Source: Gigaspora margarita (lineage: Eukaryota; Glomeromycota; Glomeromycetes; Diversisporales; Gigasporaceae). Taken from it: a DNA stretch of 64,000 nucleotides. Positions 1-9,435 of the stretch are shown one piece after another (positions within the stretch are counted from its first letter, which is position 1; each line of letters opens with the position of its first letter). The stretch is taken from positions 216,903-280,902 of the forward strand of contig WTPW01000859.1 in the NCBI GenBank assembly GCA_009809945.1, in the 5' to 3' direction. Both the position numbers and the translations under genes were made by a program. Below the pieces are notes generated by a model, which saw only the letters and a list, made by a program, of their open reading frames with translations, ran no database searches and was not told the DNA's origin.

Positions 1-233
1 ACTACCAAAATGATCCTCTCAATGAGAGGATTCTAACAAGCCCAAAATCTTAAAATCCAATCACAAATCCTAAGATCGAAATAAATTTGTGTTGCTATAA
101 ATGGGTTATAATTAAATAAATTATAGAACTTTTATAGTAACACAAATCTATTCCGATCACAGGATCCTGTGATTGGATTTTAACGATTTTGGACTCGCTA
201 GAATCCTCTCATTGAGAGGATCATTTTGGTAGT
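1..233. mobile_element. Palindromic MITE with terminal inverted repeats
   Basis: The first bases (ACTACCAAAATGATCC...) are repeated in reverse complement at 219-233, and the arms pair through most of the 233 bases. Each end carries its own small stem (ATCCTCTC aat GAGAGGAT), so hairpins are nested. No ORF lies inside. The window begins at the element, so its target duplication cannot be seen and the left edge may be cut. Superfamily unknown. Confidence 0.7.
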
Positions 234-330
234 TGAATCATCAAATTTGGTCAAGTAGTTCAAAAATTATTAATTATTAAATATTATTAATAAATCTATA
301 ATTTTGATCAAAAATAATTTTGCAACTTTG

Positions 331-414
331 GCCGGAATTATGAAATTTTGGCCGGAATTACACCTGATACTTCAGCTGACCCACCCACCCACCCAGAAAT
401 CAGCTGATTTCTGG
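331..414. repeat. Short duplicated motif and 22-bp perfect palindrome
   Basis: TTTGGCCGGAATTA occurs twice in tandem near 331-360. A perfect 22-base palindrome centred on CAGCTG spans 393-414 and follows a CCCACCCACCCACC run. It may be the edge of a DNA element; no partner terminus was found. Confidence 0.5.
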
Positions 415-467
415 AAGCTCCCTTAGTAGCTAATCCTTGATATTCATTATCAATGATGTATTTTTCT

Positions 468-752
468 TTAGGAAGGTAAGATGTTTTTTTGGTGCTCATG
501 TAATCTCTTTCTAGTAGAAATTTCTTTTGCTTTTACATAGGTTTCTGCTAGTATTTGGGTAATATAACAGATTCTAAATACAATAATTTCAACTTCAATA
601 GTATGTGTTACTCCAATTACTATTCTGTCAAATACTGTTAGTTGTAATATGATATAGTTCATTTACAGAGTTATATTTGCAATTATTGGTATAGTATTAC
701 TTGTAGTAGTAACTAGAATTTGTTCTTGCTGTTGATCCACGGTTATTGATTT
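468..752 (-). pseudogene. Degenerate minus-strand ORF, unrecognised
   Basis: A minus-strand reading frame runs from about 752 to 468, broken by one TAA just before an ATG at 662. The 64-residue part after the stop is mildly hydrophobic (IVFRICYITQ) with a basic tail (STRKRLHEHQKN). It lies downstream of the small membrane ORF at 877-1071 on the same strand. No family was recognised. It may be a remnant of whatever element carried the neighbouring membrane ORFs, or chance. Confidence 0.25.
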
Positions 753-876
753 GTACTGATACTTTTGACTGCATTAGTGATATTTTTATTTTGTTTAACT
801 AAGTCATATTTGACTAATTTATTCTTGTAGGCCTTATTTCTATTGTAGATTATGAAGGTGGTGATTGAAATTGTAA

Positions 877-1071
877 TTAGAAAAAAAATAATAGTTCTTC
901 TAATGTTTCTTGTACGTTTATATTTTGAAAGTACTGTGGTACATTAGTGGTTGTTTCGATAGAGTTGGTATTTGTTGCTATGATAGTAGTGGTTACTATT
1001 AATACTAATACTATTGCTGATACAATTATTGTTATGAAATAGTTAGGTACTGATATTGGTATAACTGACAT
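877..1071 (-). CDS. Small single-pass membrane protein, unrecognised
   Basis: A 64-codon ORF from ATG. The residues after a short polar N-terminus form one clear hydrophobic stretch of about 24 (FITIIVSAIVLVLIVTTTII), followed by a Thr/Asn-rich segment and an acidic piece (VQETLEELL). It is one of at least four minus-strand ORFs between 877 and 2517 with the same plan: short N-terminus, one membrane helix, polar tail. No family was recognised. In DNA this AT-rich, hydrophobic ORFs can arise by chance, so coding status is unproven. Confidence 0.3.
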   Translation of the reverse strand: MSVIPISVPNYFITIIVSAIVLVLIVTTTIIATNTNSIETTTNVPQYFQNINVQETLEELLFFF

Positions 1072-1533
1072 TAAATGATTCCTGTTTTCTTTAGATTGTT
1101 CAAATTTTGTCCAAATATTAGTTTGTTTAGATCTTTTACCCTAATAGGTTGAGGTTTTGATTTAAGGGTAGGGTGTACGTAGATCATTTTTCATATAATC
1201 TACGTAGTATATTAAATTTTTACATAGTAAATAAAAAAATACTTCTAATAAAACTTTTTAACATCTTAACCAATTTGTATTAAATTTATGGAATATATAT
1301 AATAGTGAAGTTGTGCAATATGTATTGCTTTAAAAAAAATTAACTTCACATATAACTAAAATCTCTGAGGTCACTATATATTTTTCCTGTATAGTACAAA
1401 GAATTGCTAATTCTGATTGGTCAAATCATGTGATGTTTTCATGATTTCATATGTTTTGGTTATACCAAGTTGATTTACAATCTGTTTTATATGAATTTGG
1501 AAATATTGTCACCCTACTCTTAAGTCTTGATTG

Positions 1534-1677
1534 TTAACTTATTTCTTTTTTTTTTTCAAGGTATGCACAGATAGTAACTAAGATTATTACTCTAATAATT
1601 ATTAATGCAAATATAATTATTTCTCTAGTTATTTCAAGTTTAGTTTGTAATTCTTTATTGGTGTCGTTGGTAGACAT
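1534..1677 (-). CDS. 47-residue single-pass membrane protein, unrecognised
   Basis: This short ORF starts at the ATG at 1677 and ends at TAA 1534. It has a polar N-terminus (MSTNDTNKELQTKLEITRE), one hydrophobic segment (IIIFALIIIRVIILVTICAY) and a basic tail (LEKKKEIS). The helix-then-lysine order suits an N-out, C-in topology. It resembles its neighbours at 877, 1897 and 2290 in layout but not obviously in sequence. Function unknown. Confidence 0.3.
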   Translation of the reverse strand: MSTNDTNKELQTKLEITREIIIFALIIIRVIILVTICAYLEKKKEIS

Positions 1678-1896
1678 TCAAGGGTTTTTTTAAGATGTTT
1701 AGGTTTTTTAGGTATTGGTGGTAGCCTTGGTAGTGCTGGGTTAGTAGTTCCTTTAACCTTTGTTGTAGTTCTTGGTTACTTTGCACTTGGTTTGGAGTTT
1801 CTTTTATATTGATTGGAGCTTGTGGCCTTGTTGTATATTTGGTGTAGTTGGTATCTGTGATTTTGGTATAATTGGTTGTGGTGCAGGTATTGGTGT

Positions 1897-2199
1897 CTAA
1901 GATATTACTTGTGGTATTTTCTTGATAATATTTATTATAGTTCTTTTGTTTTGGTCTTTTTTCTTAGAAAGATTCAGAGTTTTTTTAGAGCAGCAAGTTG
2001 AGGATTGTACATATTGATCAAATCCAGGTATGGTCTTGTTGGCTTTCTTTTTATACCTTTGTTGTTTATAGCAGCAATATAAGATTGTTATGATTAATAA
2101 TACTAAGAATGTTTTGATTAATAATATGTATACAAGTATTATCATGAGTGGATTGTTGTTAAATGTTGTACAGTCTTGGATTGGTGTTTTAGTCATCAT
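1897..2199 (-). CDS. 100-residue single-pass membrane protein, unrecognised
   Basis: The frame opens with ATGATG at 2199. Residues 17-42 are strongly hydrophobic (LMIILVYILLIKTFLVLLII), followed by CC, a basic stretch (YKQQRYKKKANK) and a second Cys pair (SSTCCSKK). The juxtamembrane Cys pair next to a basic tail would suit lipidation, which is inference. Downstream, at 1680-1890, broken frames encode Pro/Gln-rich peptides, so the original protein may have been longer. It is the best of the small membrane ORFs in this stretch. No family recognised. Confidence 0.35.
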   Translation of the reverse strand: MMTKTPIQDCTTFNNNPLMIILVYILLIKTFLVLLIITILYCCYKQQRYKKKANKTIPGFDQYVQSSTCCSKKTLNLSKKKDQNKRTIINIIKKIPQVIS

Positions 2200-2289
2200 G
2201 GTTCTTGATTGTTAATTGTGAATTTCTTATATTAGAATAAAATTAGTTATTATTGATTATTAATATTGTTATAAAGAATATTATCGAAG

Positions 2290-2517
2290 TTATGATTGAT
2301 AATTCTGTATGATTATCAGTATGATTATAGTGATTATATAAGGGGTATTGGATCGTTTGAGATTACTAAGATGTTATTATGTTTTTGTTTTCTAAGTATG
2401 GTATATATTATAAATATTATACTGAATACTATTGTTAGTATTAGTACAATAAAGGATATTAATGTGATGGTTTTGTAATATTTGATATTGTCAATAGGGT
2501 TTGTTATCAATTGTTAA
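2290..2517 (-). pseudogene. Single-pass membrane ORF lacking a start codon
   Basis: On the minus strand an open frame runs from about 2517 to TAA at 2290 with no ATG. It encodes a polar N-terminus (TNPIDNIKYYKT), one membrane segment (LISFIVLILTIVFSIIFII) and a basic tail (LRKQKHNN). The overlapping plus-strand ORF at 2296-2478 is taken to be its shadow, because the minus frame matches the layout of the neighbours. No family recognised. Confidence 0.3.
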
Positions 2518-3365
2518 TCTTTCTAGATCAAGTTATTATTATGAGCAGATTAAGTTGATAAAGTGTTAGACTTGTATACTTTTTTCTTGAGTTTTCTATT
2601 TTTCTTTTGAAGTAGTAGTACATTTTAGCTATTGTACTAATTGTAGTTATGAGTATATTACTAATATGACTAATTCGTTTAGAGCAGTTATATGAAGAAA
2701 TCTGGTTGAATTGTAATAGTAGTGTTCACGGTAGCAGTGGTTGTTGCATAGTTGTTATAGCACTTTGCACAAGTGGTCACGTTGATTATGTCAGCTTTGA
2801 TAGAAATTTGTAGAATGGTATAGATTGTAAGCATAAGCAATATTTGCTTAATAATTGTAATTTGAAATCACATTCATATTGTTAGATCACTAATTTCCAA
2901 AGGTCTCAATATAGTTGTCTTTTTCGAATGATCATTCAAAAGGTTTCAACAGTAAAGTTCCGTTATTAGCCTTTTTAGTCTTACTGGTTATCGAGTTTCA
3001 AATAATTAACATGTATTCGTTCAGAGTTCCATACAAGAGTTGATTAAGCTTTTTCTATCTTCAATACATTTGATTTACTTTGAATAGTGTATATTTATAT
3101 TTGTAAAGCACTAGCAATAGTTTTTTACTTTTTTCTTATAGCAGGTATTTTTATTTATGCTAGTAATATATCTGGTTTTTTACATATGGGCTAAGCATGT
3201 TCTTTCTCCTAGTTTAATATTTGTTAGTTTATTTATTATAATATGGAATTGTAATAAAGAGATGGATAAGTCCTCTCGGGTGCTATACTGGTTTGTTATA
3301 TGGATTTTTATAGAAGGTTTTATTTGATTTTAGTTTGTATAGAAGGATTATTGGAAAGTTAACTT
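2518..3365. other. AT-rich stretch without a supportable gene
   Basis: The minus strand shows short open pieces in changing frames, one with a further hydrophobic segment followed by FKRKIENSRKK (around 2580-2680). None is continuous enough to annotate. It is probably the decayed upstream part of the unit carrying the small membrane ORFs. Confidence 0.4.
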
Positions 3366-3616
3366 AATAATTGTCGCAGCTGAAACTGGAAATGGCTGAA
3401 GCTAGAAATTAGAGGTCTTAATTTAAAAATTTAAAACTATAAGCCCTGCTAAAATCCAACTATACTCTTTTATTATAAACCCTAACCCTAAATTCAAATC
3501 TAACTATAAAAAAAAATCATACAAAATGCATTCCAAAATTTTTTGTAAATTTCATATTAAAATATTTAAAATTTCTAGCTTTAGCCATTTTCAGCTTCAA
3601 CCATGACAATAATTAT
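3366..3616. mobile_element. MITE with long inverted repeats and a telomere-like core
   Basis: The ends pair as imperfect inverted repeats of about 45 bases (left core GCAGCTGAAACTGGAAATGG, right core reading TTTCAGCTTCAACC on the plus strand). AATAATT flanks both sides, so a target duplication of about 7 bp is possible. CCTAACCCTAA at about 3480-3492 lies in the centre. No ORF. Confidence 0.7.
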
Positions 3617-3916
3617 TTTTTTTAAACTTTGGTAGTTTATTTAATAATTTGTTTGTTATGTTTGAAGTACAATAAGCATATATACTAATAGTATAATATA
3701 TTGGGTATGAATAATATAGTTGAAGTAGTTTTGTTAAAATATTGAGCACTTTTGTAATGTCCTTACTCTTTGATGTTAGAGTATATATAATTGTTAAGAA
3801 AGTGCAGTAAATCATGTAATTTTCTGAAGGGGTTGCTTATTTATCACGTTCTATATATATATAGTATAAATAGCTAATAATATTAAAGCAAAATTGATTA
3901 TTAATTAATCGCAGAT

Positions 3917-4221
3917 AGTTGCTACATAGTAAAGTCTAATTTTTACTATGTCAATCGATAATTTGAAAAACCAAAATACACATACTCTGAAATTTTTATT
4001 AAAATTAAAGAATTTTTTATTAATTTTTACGTTTGACGAATATATTTTTTTAAAAAATCTTAATTCTTTCATTGAATATAAAATCAGAAGTCAATTAATA
4101 AAAAATTCTCTAATATTTATAAAAATTTTGTGATAAGTGTATTTTGACCTTTTAAATAAGTTTACTTAAGCGATTTTAATCGATTTGCTTAGTAAAATTT
4201 AGACTTTACTATATAGTGACT
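3917..4221. mobile_element. AT-rich MITE, family shared with 21.7-22.5 and 32.2 kb
   Basis: AGTTGCTACATAGTAAAG at the left and CTTTACTATATAGTGACT at the right are inverted repeats, and the arms continue inward (TCAATCGAT against ATCGATTTG). The interior contains CTTAAGTAAACTTATT-type sequence also seen near 21,740, 22,460 and 32,220. The small plus-strand ORF inside is not considered real. Confidence 0.65.
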
Positions 4222-4358
4222 TTTGTTGATTGTGGAATAACTTATTTTCAGATCAAAGCCATTTTTGAGTTTTATAAAATTTGATTGGTCAACAGTTCTA
4301 TCACTAGGGGTTAGGACCTATATAAACTCTAATCACATAATTTACTACACTTCCCTAA

Positions 4359-4510
4359 GGGGAGTGACAAAAATCAGATGATTTTTTAGGAAGGGAGGGA
4401 GGTAAAAAATGTTGAAATTATATATAAGAACCTGACCAAATTTATATTAAAGAGGGGATAAGGGGGTAGACCTCTAATAAAAAATAATCAGGTGATTAAT
4501 GATATGGCCC
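4359..4510. mobile_element. PIF/Harbinger-like MITE, copy A
   Basis: A 152-bp element starting GGGGAGTGACAAAAATCAG and ending ATTAATGATATGGCCC, flanked by TAA on both sides (4356-4358 and 4511-4513). Two further copies lie at 23,138 and 45,543, also with TAA flanks. G-rich termini with a 3-bp TAA or TTA duplication are the hallmark of PIF/Harbinger; with no transposase here, the family call is inference. Confidence 0.75.
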
Positions 4511-4513
4511 TAA

Positions 4514-5110
4514 CACAATTGTTAGTCTTTTCAATTGTTTTTTTGGTTAAATATTTTAACCTTTGGCCACTAGTAAATATAATATGTGTTGGGTGCCTTG
4601 GTTATAATATGTTTCAGATTGAGTTTTAGTTGTCAACCATTGGGTATCATTGTGGGTTTTCCACATAAATGTTATTGTAAGAGTTTGCCAGATGAATAGT
4701 ACTCTTTAATGTTGGATGCATAGAGTATATTTTAACTCTAATGGTGAATATTGAGCATCATTTTTGGTTTATTGCCCTTGTTAAGCTATCTAATCATAAT
4801 ATTTGCTAGACTAGAGTATAAATATGTACAGTTGTCATTATTATTGTGAGTGAGCTAAGTTAATAGCTATAAGGGTAAGTAAATTAAAAGGACTATTAAT
4901 TTCACTTGTTATGAGCACAAGCCGTGCTTGAGTTGAATAAAAGATCAAAAGCTATTGTTTAAATATATTTGAGAAGGCTATAACTAGTAAATTTTTAGAC
5001 TATTACTAATGTTAATTTGTAAACTATTTGTAAGTACTAACTAATATAAATGATTATAAATATATAATTATAAATATAAAAAATTTTGATAGAATTTATT
5101 TAATATAAGT
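4514..5110. other. Non-coding stretch, weak LTR-like character
   Basis: No ORF. A TATAAATA box near 4818, a long unique segment and a GAATAAAAG signal near 4937 would suit a degraded solo LTR on the plus strand, but no second LTR or terminal TG...CA boundary could be placed. Confidence 0.2.
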
Positions 5111-5330
5111 TTCAATAGTAATATAACAATAAGATTGTTGATCCAATTCTAGTAATCTGTTAATCTGATATTAATAATAAATATTGGTCTGATTTTCCAA
5201 TTTCGATAAGGTTGAATTCTGTTAGGTGCAACAGATTATAATTGTCATGGGCATGTTTAGAAAATGTTACAGGTATAGTACTCTGTACAGGCAATTCGAT
5301 GCATTGGCTCTTGGTATTAAATTGTTGTAT
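5111..5330. repeat. 0.2-kb repeat, CpG-depleted copy
   Basis: This segment aligns with about 9000-9185 in the same orientation (for example TATTAATAATAAAT in both). Roughly ten positions that are CpG in the 9-kb copy are TpG or CpA here. The two copies bracket the decayed minus-strand coding stretch, so they could be remains of long terminal repeats, although their similarity does not cover a full LTR. Confidence 0.6.
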
Positions 5331-5339
5331 TCTATGTAC

Positions 5340-5936
5340 TAGTACAGGAATTAGGCGATTGTTTGGTCATTACCTGATAGGTGATTTCTGGTAGCTAAAT
5401 CAGAAAATTCTTCTTTAATAAGATTTGGTATGACTTTTCCTTTTTTGGTCCATTCATATATATAATTTGGTATATATTTTTCAAAGATTTGCATATTGTA
5501 GTACTGTAAGGATGTAAGGATAGTGTCCAGATTTTATGGGTACATTTTTCATAGGTTATCTATTTTGGTTCTTCCATATTATTTGGTTTATTATACTTCC
5601 ATTTCGTTTGGTCAAAAGTGGTTATTAGGTATAAATATATTGGTACTTGTACTAGAAATTTTGTGTCTTTTAATTCATCAGTTTGTACGATAGTATCAGT
5701 TTATGATTTATTTTTGGATAGATATTCATGTATCATATATAGTTGAAGCTTGTATTCCTTTACTTTTAGTTTTAGTTCTTCTAAAACTTCTCTTTTGATA
5801 TAGTTTTATTAGTAATTTCCTTTTTTACTCCAAAATAGGAATATTGTTGGGCATAGTCTTGGGTAGTCATTGATTTTTTTGTAACTAATACTTGATATTC
5901 AGAATTGTTAAATTTAAATGGTATATATATATATAT
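5340..5936 (-). pseudogene. Decayed coding stretch, 3' part, unrecognised
   Basis: Reading the minus strand from about 5930 to 5340, coherent peptides continue through a frameshift and several stops: YIKREVLEELKLKVKEYKLQ, later DTKFLVQVPIYLYLITTFDQ. The stops are TAA and TAG where Gln codons would fit. The charged, helical composition recalls a capsid- or gag-type protein, but no family motif was recognised. It is probably the same gene as the pieces at 7140-8905, separated by a LINE fragment and noncoding DNA. Confidence 0.4.
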
Positions 5937-6240
5937 ATTTTTTTTTATTTTTTTTTTAACCTTTAGGCAGTCTTGCCTCAACTTTATTAGGTTTTAATAT
6001 TACACTAGAAATATTATCGTTACTCATAAGGAAATTCCTTTTGATACCTAAGTTACAAGTTGATACTCACCTGGCTTTTTGCGACTAAAGTCCAAATTAC
6101 CCATATGCAACCTGCTATAAGCAGAGATTTTCCTCCATACAATTCCCTTCTACAACTGAAGAAAACAAATATATCACTGGAAGGATTCTACTGGCCCATC
6201 AAGACTACCTATCCTTTCTTTAAAACTTCTTTCATCTAGG
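5937..6240 (-). mobile_element. LINE 3'-end fragment
   Basis: A T-rich tract is followed by GGCAGTCTTGCCTCAACTTT, then the theme of crossing ACCTGCTATA, TTTTCCTCCATACAATTCCC and an ACTGGAAGGA...CATCAAGACTA segment. The same order of motifs occurs at 52,738-52,990, the 3' untranslated end of LINE 5. This is therefore a severely truncated minus-strand insertion that splits the decayed gene around it. Confidence 0.6.
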
Positions 6241-7139
6241 TCCGGGCAAAATAGTTTATTTCTTACTCTTATATAAAAAACAAAATAAATGCCACGTCTA
6301 TGAGAGAAAAACAAAATTTAGAAAAAGAAAAAAGAAAAAAGAAATATACAAAAGAATAGATAAAAGGAAAAAAAATCCTAAACATAATTCAATCATAAAA
6401 GAACGAAGATGAAAAAAGCAAAAAAAAGAAAAAGTAATCTAATAATAAAAATTATATAATACTGCGCAAGGAATTGCCTCACCTAAGTATTATATGTATA
6501 TAGTAAAAAAAAAGAAAATTCTGGAATTTGGACTCCAAAGATCGACCAACTTCTCTGCACCATGTTACAATACGCGTCCATTCCTGTTTATCCACTTGTA
6601 TGCCTTCTTTCCGATTAGGTTAGGAACAACAATGCCAATCTTTTGGAGGGGGTACGCTGAATTTTCCACTTTTTGTTTATAATCCCAGAAAAAAAAAAAC
6701 TCCAAGCGAGAATATTGTAGCAGGTGTATGGAAATTGTGTACTTGTCATCAAAAACCTTAAAGAGAGTGTTGAAAAACTCATTTTTTAGTTCACTGTCTA
6801 GCTAGCTATAGGACCTTCGTCGATGAAAGAAAACTTTCACCAGAATTTCTTGTACCAAGAGCACCAACTGCCAGTTATCTTGCACAACTGATGCTTTTGG
6901 CTTGCGTGCTGAATATATAAAGAAGTCCCCGAAACAACAAGAGCGAAAAAAGGTTAACCTTTATAAAAACCAGTATTAATAACTGCTTCGTCTTTTACTT
7001 AAAAATTTTGTTTTTCTTTTGTTCAGAAATTTGGACAAGTGATTGATGGGAAGAGTTCCGTTTTTGAATTTAAATAGTATAATTAAAATATAATTTCTTA
7101 TTTCATTAGTAATTATCATTTCTTCAATTCTTATTCATT
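6241..7139 (-). pseudogene. Weakly coding minus-strand remnants
   Basis: Between about 6850 and 6500 the minus strand has open pieces without a common frame: ELKNEFFNTLFKVFDDKYTI and, nearer 6550, NSAYPLQKIGIVVPNLIGKK. Local GC is higher than around it. The A-rich tract at 6300-6430 separates these from the LINE fragment. No family recognised; this may be part of the same decayed gene or an independent gene scrap. Confidence 0.3.
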
Positions 7140-8020
7140 TAATGTTGAGTCTTTTTGCTTCATAAATGAATAATAATCTGATTATATGATCTGGTTCTTG
7201 TATATCAGTAAAAATTTTGATATATTTAGAATAGATTTCTTTAATTCTAGTGTTATAGATATCCCAGATTTGGTCTAAGTATTCTGGTAGAATATCTTTT
7301 TCTTTAGGGCGCTAACAGATATTACGTAATATTTTTAGGGGGAGAGGGGGGTAGCTGGGTATAATATACTATATATATACTTCATATATGACGTGGGGGG
7401 GAGGGGGTAACCCCCTTAATAAAAAAATATTACGTAATATATGTCAGCGCCCTTAGGTCATCCTCTTCCTTTATGTCTTTGGTATATTGTTTTTTTTTTT
7501 TACATATAAAAAATAATTCATAGTCAAATTTGTTGTACATGTCAAATAATGCTGAGGTAGCATTATAAAATCTTGTTAGTTTTTCTATTTCTTTTGGATT
7601 TTTGATATTGATTCATGTAATTAGCCAAAAATTATTCTTGGATCTATTGAATAGAATCCATGCATTTGGTCCAATTTTTTCTTCAGTTTCAAGTTGTTTA
7701 ATCTTTCAGTAATTGATTTCGAATTGTTGAATAACAAATTGTTAAAACATAAATGAATATTTTTTAATATTTGAATATATTAGTTCTAATAATAGTTTGT
7801 GTTCAAAAGTAATTTCTTGTAGTAAAAATATGTGGCATCCTGGTATTTGGTAGTTCTATTGGTTGGAGTTTATTTATTGGCTAGATAATATTCTTCTTCT
7901 AGAATATAACTTAAATATTAAGCCTTTTGGGCGGTATCGATTTTGTTGATTTTATCTTGAGTTTCTGTATAGATAAAGTTTTGGTTAATATCAATATTGC
8001 AATCTATTGCTAGATTTCTT
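7140..8020 (-). pseudogene. Decayed coding stretch, middle part, unrecognised
   Basis: Minus-strand peptides are coherent over long runs: RNLAIDCNIDINQNFIYTET then QDKINKIDTAQKA at about 8015-7910; KIGPNAWILFNRSKNNFWLI at about 7690-7620; and DILPEYLDQIWDIYNTRIKE at about 7300-7240. Stops inside are TGA and TAA at positions where Arg (CGA) or Gln (CAA) would fit. A Harbinger-like MITE interrupts the frame at 7307-7452. Protein family not recognised; LTR gag or another element's structural protein is possible. Confidence 0.45.
7307..7452. mobile_element. PIF/Harbinger-like MITE with TTA duplication
   Basis: The termini are GGGCGCTAACAGATATTACG on the left and its near-exact inverse ending AGCGCCC on the right, flanked by TTA on both sides (7304-7306, 7453-7455). 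G runs follow both inverted repeats. Removing the element and one TTA restores a plausible uninterrupted host sequence. No ORF. Confidence 0.85.
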
Positions 8021-8557
8021 AATTCGTGATTCACCTATAGATAATAGAAATCAATATGTAATATATAGTAAAAAGTGGAGATAAATAAAGATAAGTTTAT
8101 TAATAAATGGTGGAATCTGGCTGTTCCTCCTTCTAAAAGTTTTTTTTCTATCAAGTAAACCTTTAATGTACATCTAATAAATGGTATAGAGCTAATTTTC
8201 TGATTTTAATAATAGTAAAATCATTAAAATTGACCCAATATAGCATGAGATATAAGCATTTTAATCTTCGCAACTATATGTTTTTTCTTTGTTTATTTAA
8301 AAAAAATATATATATAGTCATAAAGATTAAAATGCTCATTTCTCATGATATACTAGATCAATTTTAATGATTTTACTACCATTAGAATCAGAAAAATAAG
8401 CTCTACAATGTTTATTGGATGTACATTAAAGGTTTAATTGACAAAAAAGACTTTTAGAAGGAGAAATAGCCAGATTCCTATATTTAGTAAATTAATATAG
8501 TAATTTGGCCCAAAATTTATTATGTAGATCCTACTAATTATAGGCGAATCACGAATT
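8021..8557. mobile_element. 540-bp palindromic element with TTAA ends
   Basis: AATTCGTGATTCACCTATA at the left is matched by TATAGGCGAATCACGAATT at the right. Inside, arms of about 170 bases each (8105-8280 against 8305-8482) pair almost throughout around a short AT loop. Both outer edges read TTAA, which would suit piggyBac-type targeting but is also inherent in the palindrome. It sits inside the decayed minus-strand gene. Confidence 0.75.
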
Positions 8558-8905
8558 AATTCTTTTAATTTAAAGATTTCAGTCTCGTAAACTGGTATTA
8601 GTTTTCTTCCTAATAGGTCAAGTAAAAGTGCTTCTTGAAATCCTTCAGTTGTATGTTGCAGTTTGATTACTGTTTTCTTTGCTAATAAAGTTCATAGTCC
8701 TCATATCCAGAGCTTAGTATTAATGAATTGTTGGTTTTCTTGTTGAATTGAATCCATATAGTGATGAGAGTTGGATCAATCTTTTAGGGTCATTTTATAG
8801 ATTTTTAGGGTTATATATTTTTCTAGTATTCTTAGAGAACCCTAAAGAACTAAGATTCTAGGATTTCCTTTTATGGTTTGTCTTTATTTTCTTTAATTCT
8901 TTTTC
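8558..8905 (-). pseudogene. Decayed coding stretch, 5' part, unrecognised
   Basis: The minus strand reads MDSIQQENQQFINTKLWI, two TGA stops, then KKTVIKLQHTTEGFQEALLL and DLLGRKLIPVYETEIFKLKE, running straight into the palindromic insertion and resuming after it as RNLAIDCNID. Both stops fit CGA (Arg) changed to TGA. This joins the two sides of the insertion into one ancestral gene. Family not recognised. Confidence 0.45.
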
Positions 8906-9310
8906 TCACAAATTTTTCTTATAAATTTCATCATCTTTGATCAGTAATTCTTTTGCTAAGCATTGTAGCAGTGATTTCCATAAACTACTATAATATAACG
9001 ATAAGATTTTCGATCCAATTTTGGTAATCTGTTGATCCGATATTAATAATAAATGTTGGTCCGATTTTCCGATTTCGGTAAGGTCGAATCCTGTTTGGTG
9101 CGACGGATTATAATTGTCACCGGCGGATCTTCCGGGTATTACCCTGTACACGCGATTCGGTCGTTGGCCGAATGATGTCCTAATTTGGGACGGTCTCACC
9201 TGAACATAACAGTAACAAGATCGACGAGAAAAATTTTGAAATTCTTTATAAGGCTTATCATTATGCATAATTTGGTTATAAACGGGTCATATACACCCTG
9301 GTACCACACA
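8906..9310 (-). repeat. 0.2-0.3 kb repeat, CpG-intact copy with an open frame
   Basis: A 120-codon minus-strand ORF (8906-9268) covers this segment, and 9000-9185 is the CpG-rich sister of 5111-5330. On the minus strand the outer edge reads TGTGGTACCAGGGTGTATAT, which resembles the start of an LTR. The ORF contains QTGFDLTEIGKSDQHLLLIS, which looks semi-plausible, but the sister copy is not open. I regard it as repeat sequence rather than a gene. Confidence 0.5.
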
Positions 9311-9435
9311 TTACAGGTCTGTATAATAAAAAAAAATAGCCACGTATATTTTTTCTGTTGATATATTACTTAGTATACTTACAAATAAAAAAAAGTCGAA
9401 ATTATATCGAAAAATCTGTCAATAATTTATACAGA

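Noticed and set aside
3597..3815. 72-codon minus-strand ORF as another small membrane protein
   Set aside because: Its C-terminus runs into the terminus of a MITE and the sequence lacks the helix-plus-basic-tail layout.
7500..8900. TGA read as tryptophan (mitochondrial or Mollicutes code) in the minus-strand coding stretch
   Set aside because: Trp would fit at some TGA positions, and endobacteria of these fungi use that code. But TAA and TAG stops occur in the same stretch and all fit C-to-T changes of CGA, CAA or CAG.
8906..9268. 120-codon minus-strand ORF as a gene
   Set aside because: It overlaps a repeat whose second copy is not open, and its first part shows no protein-like pattern.
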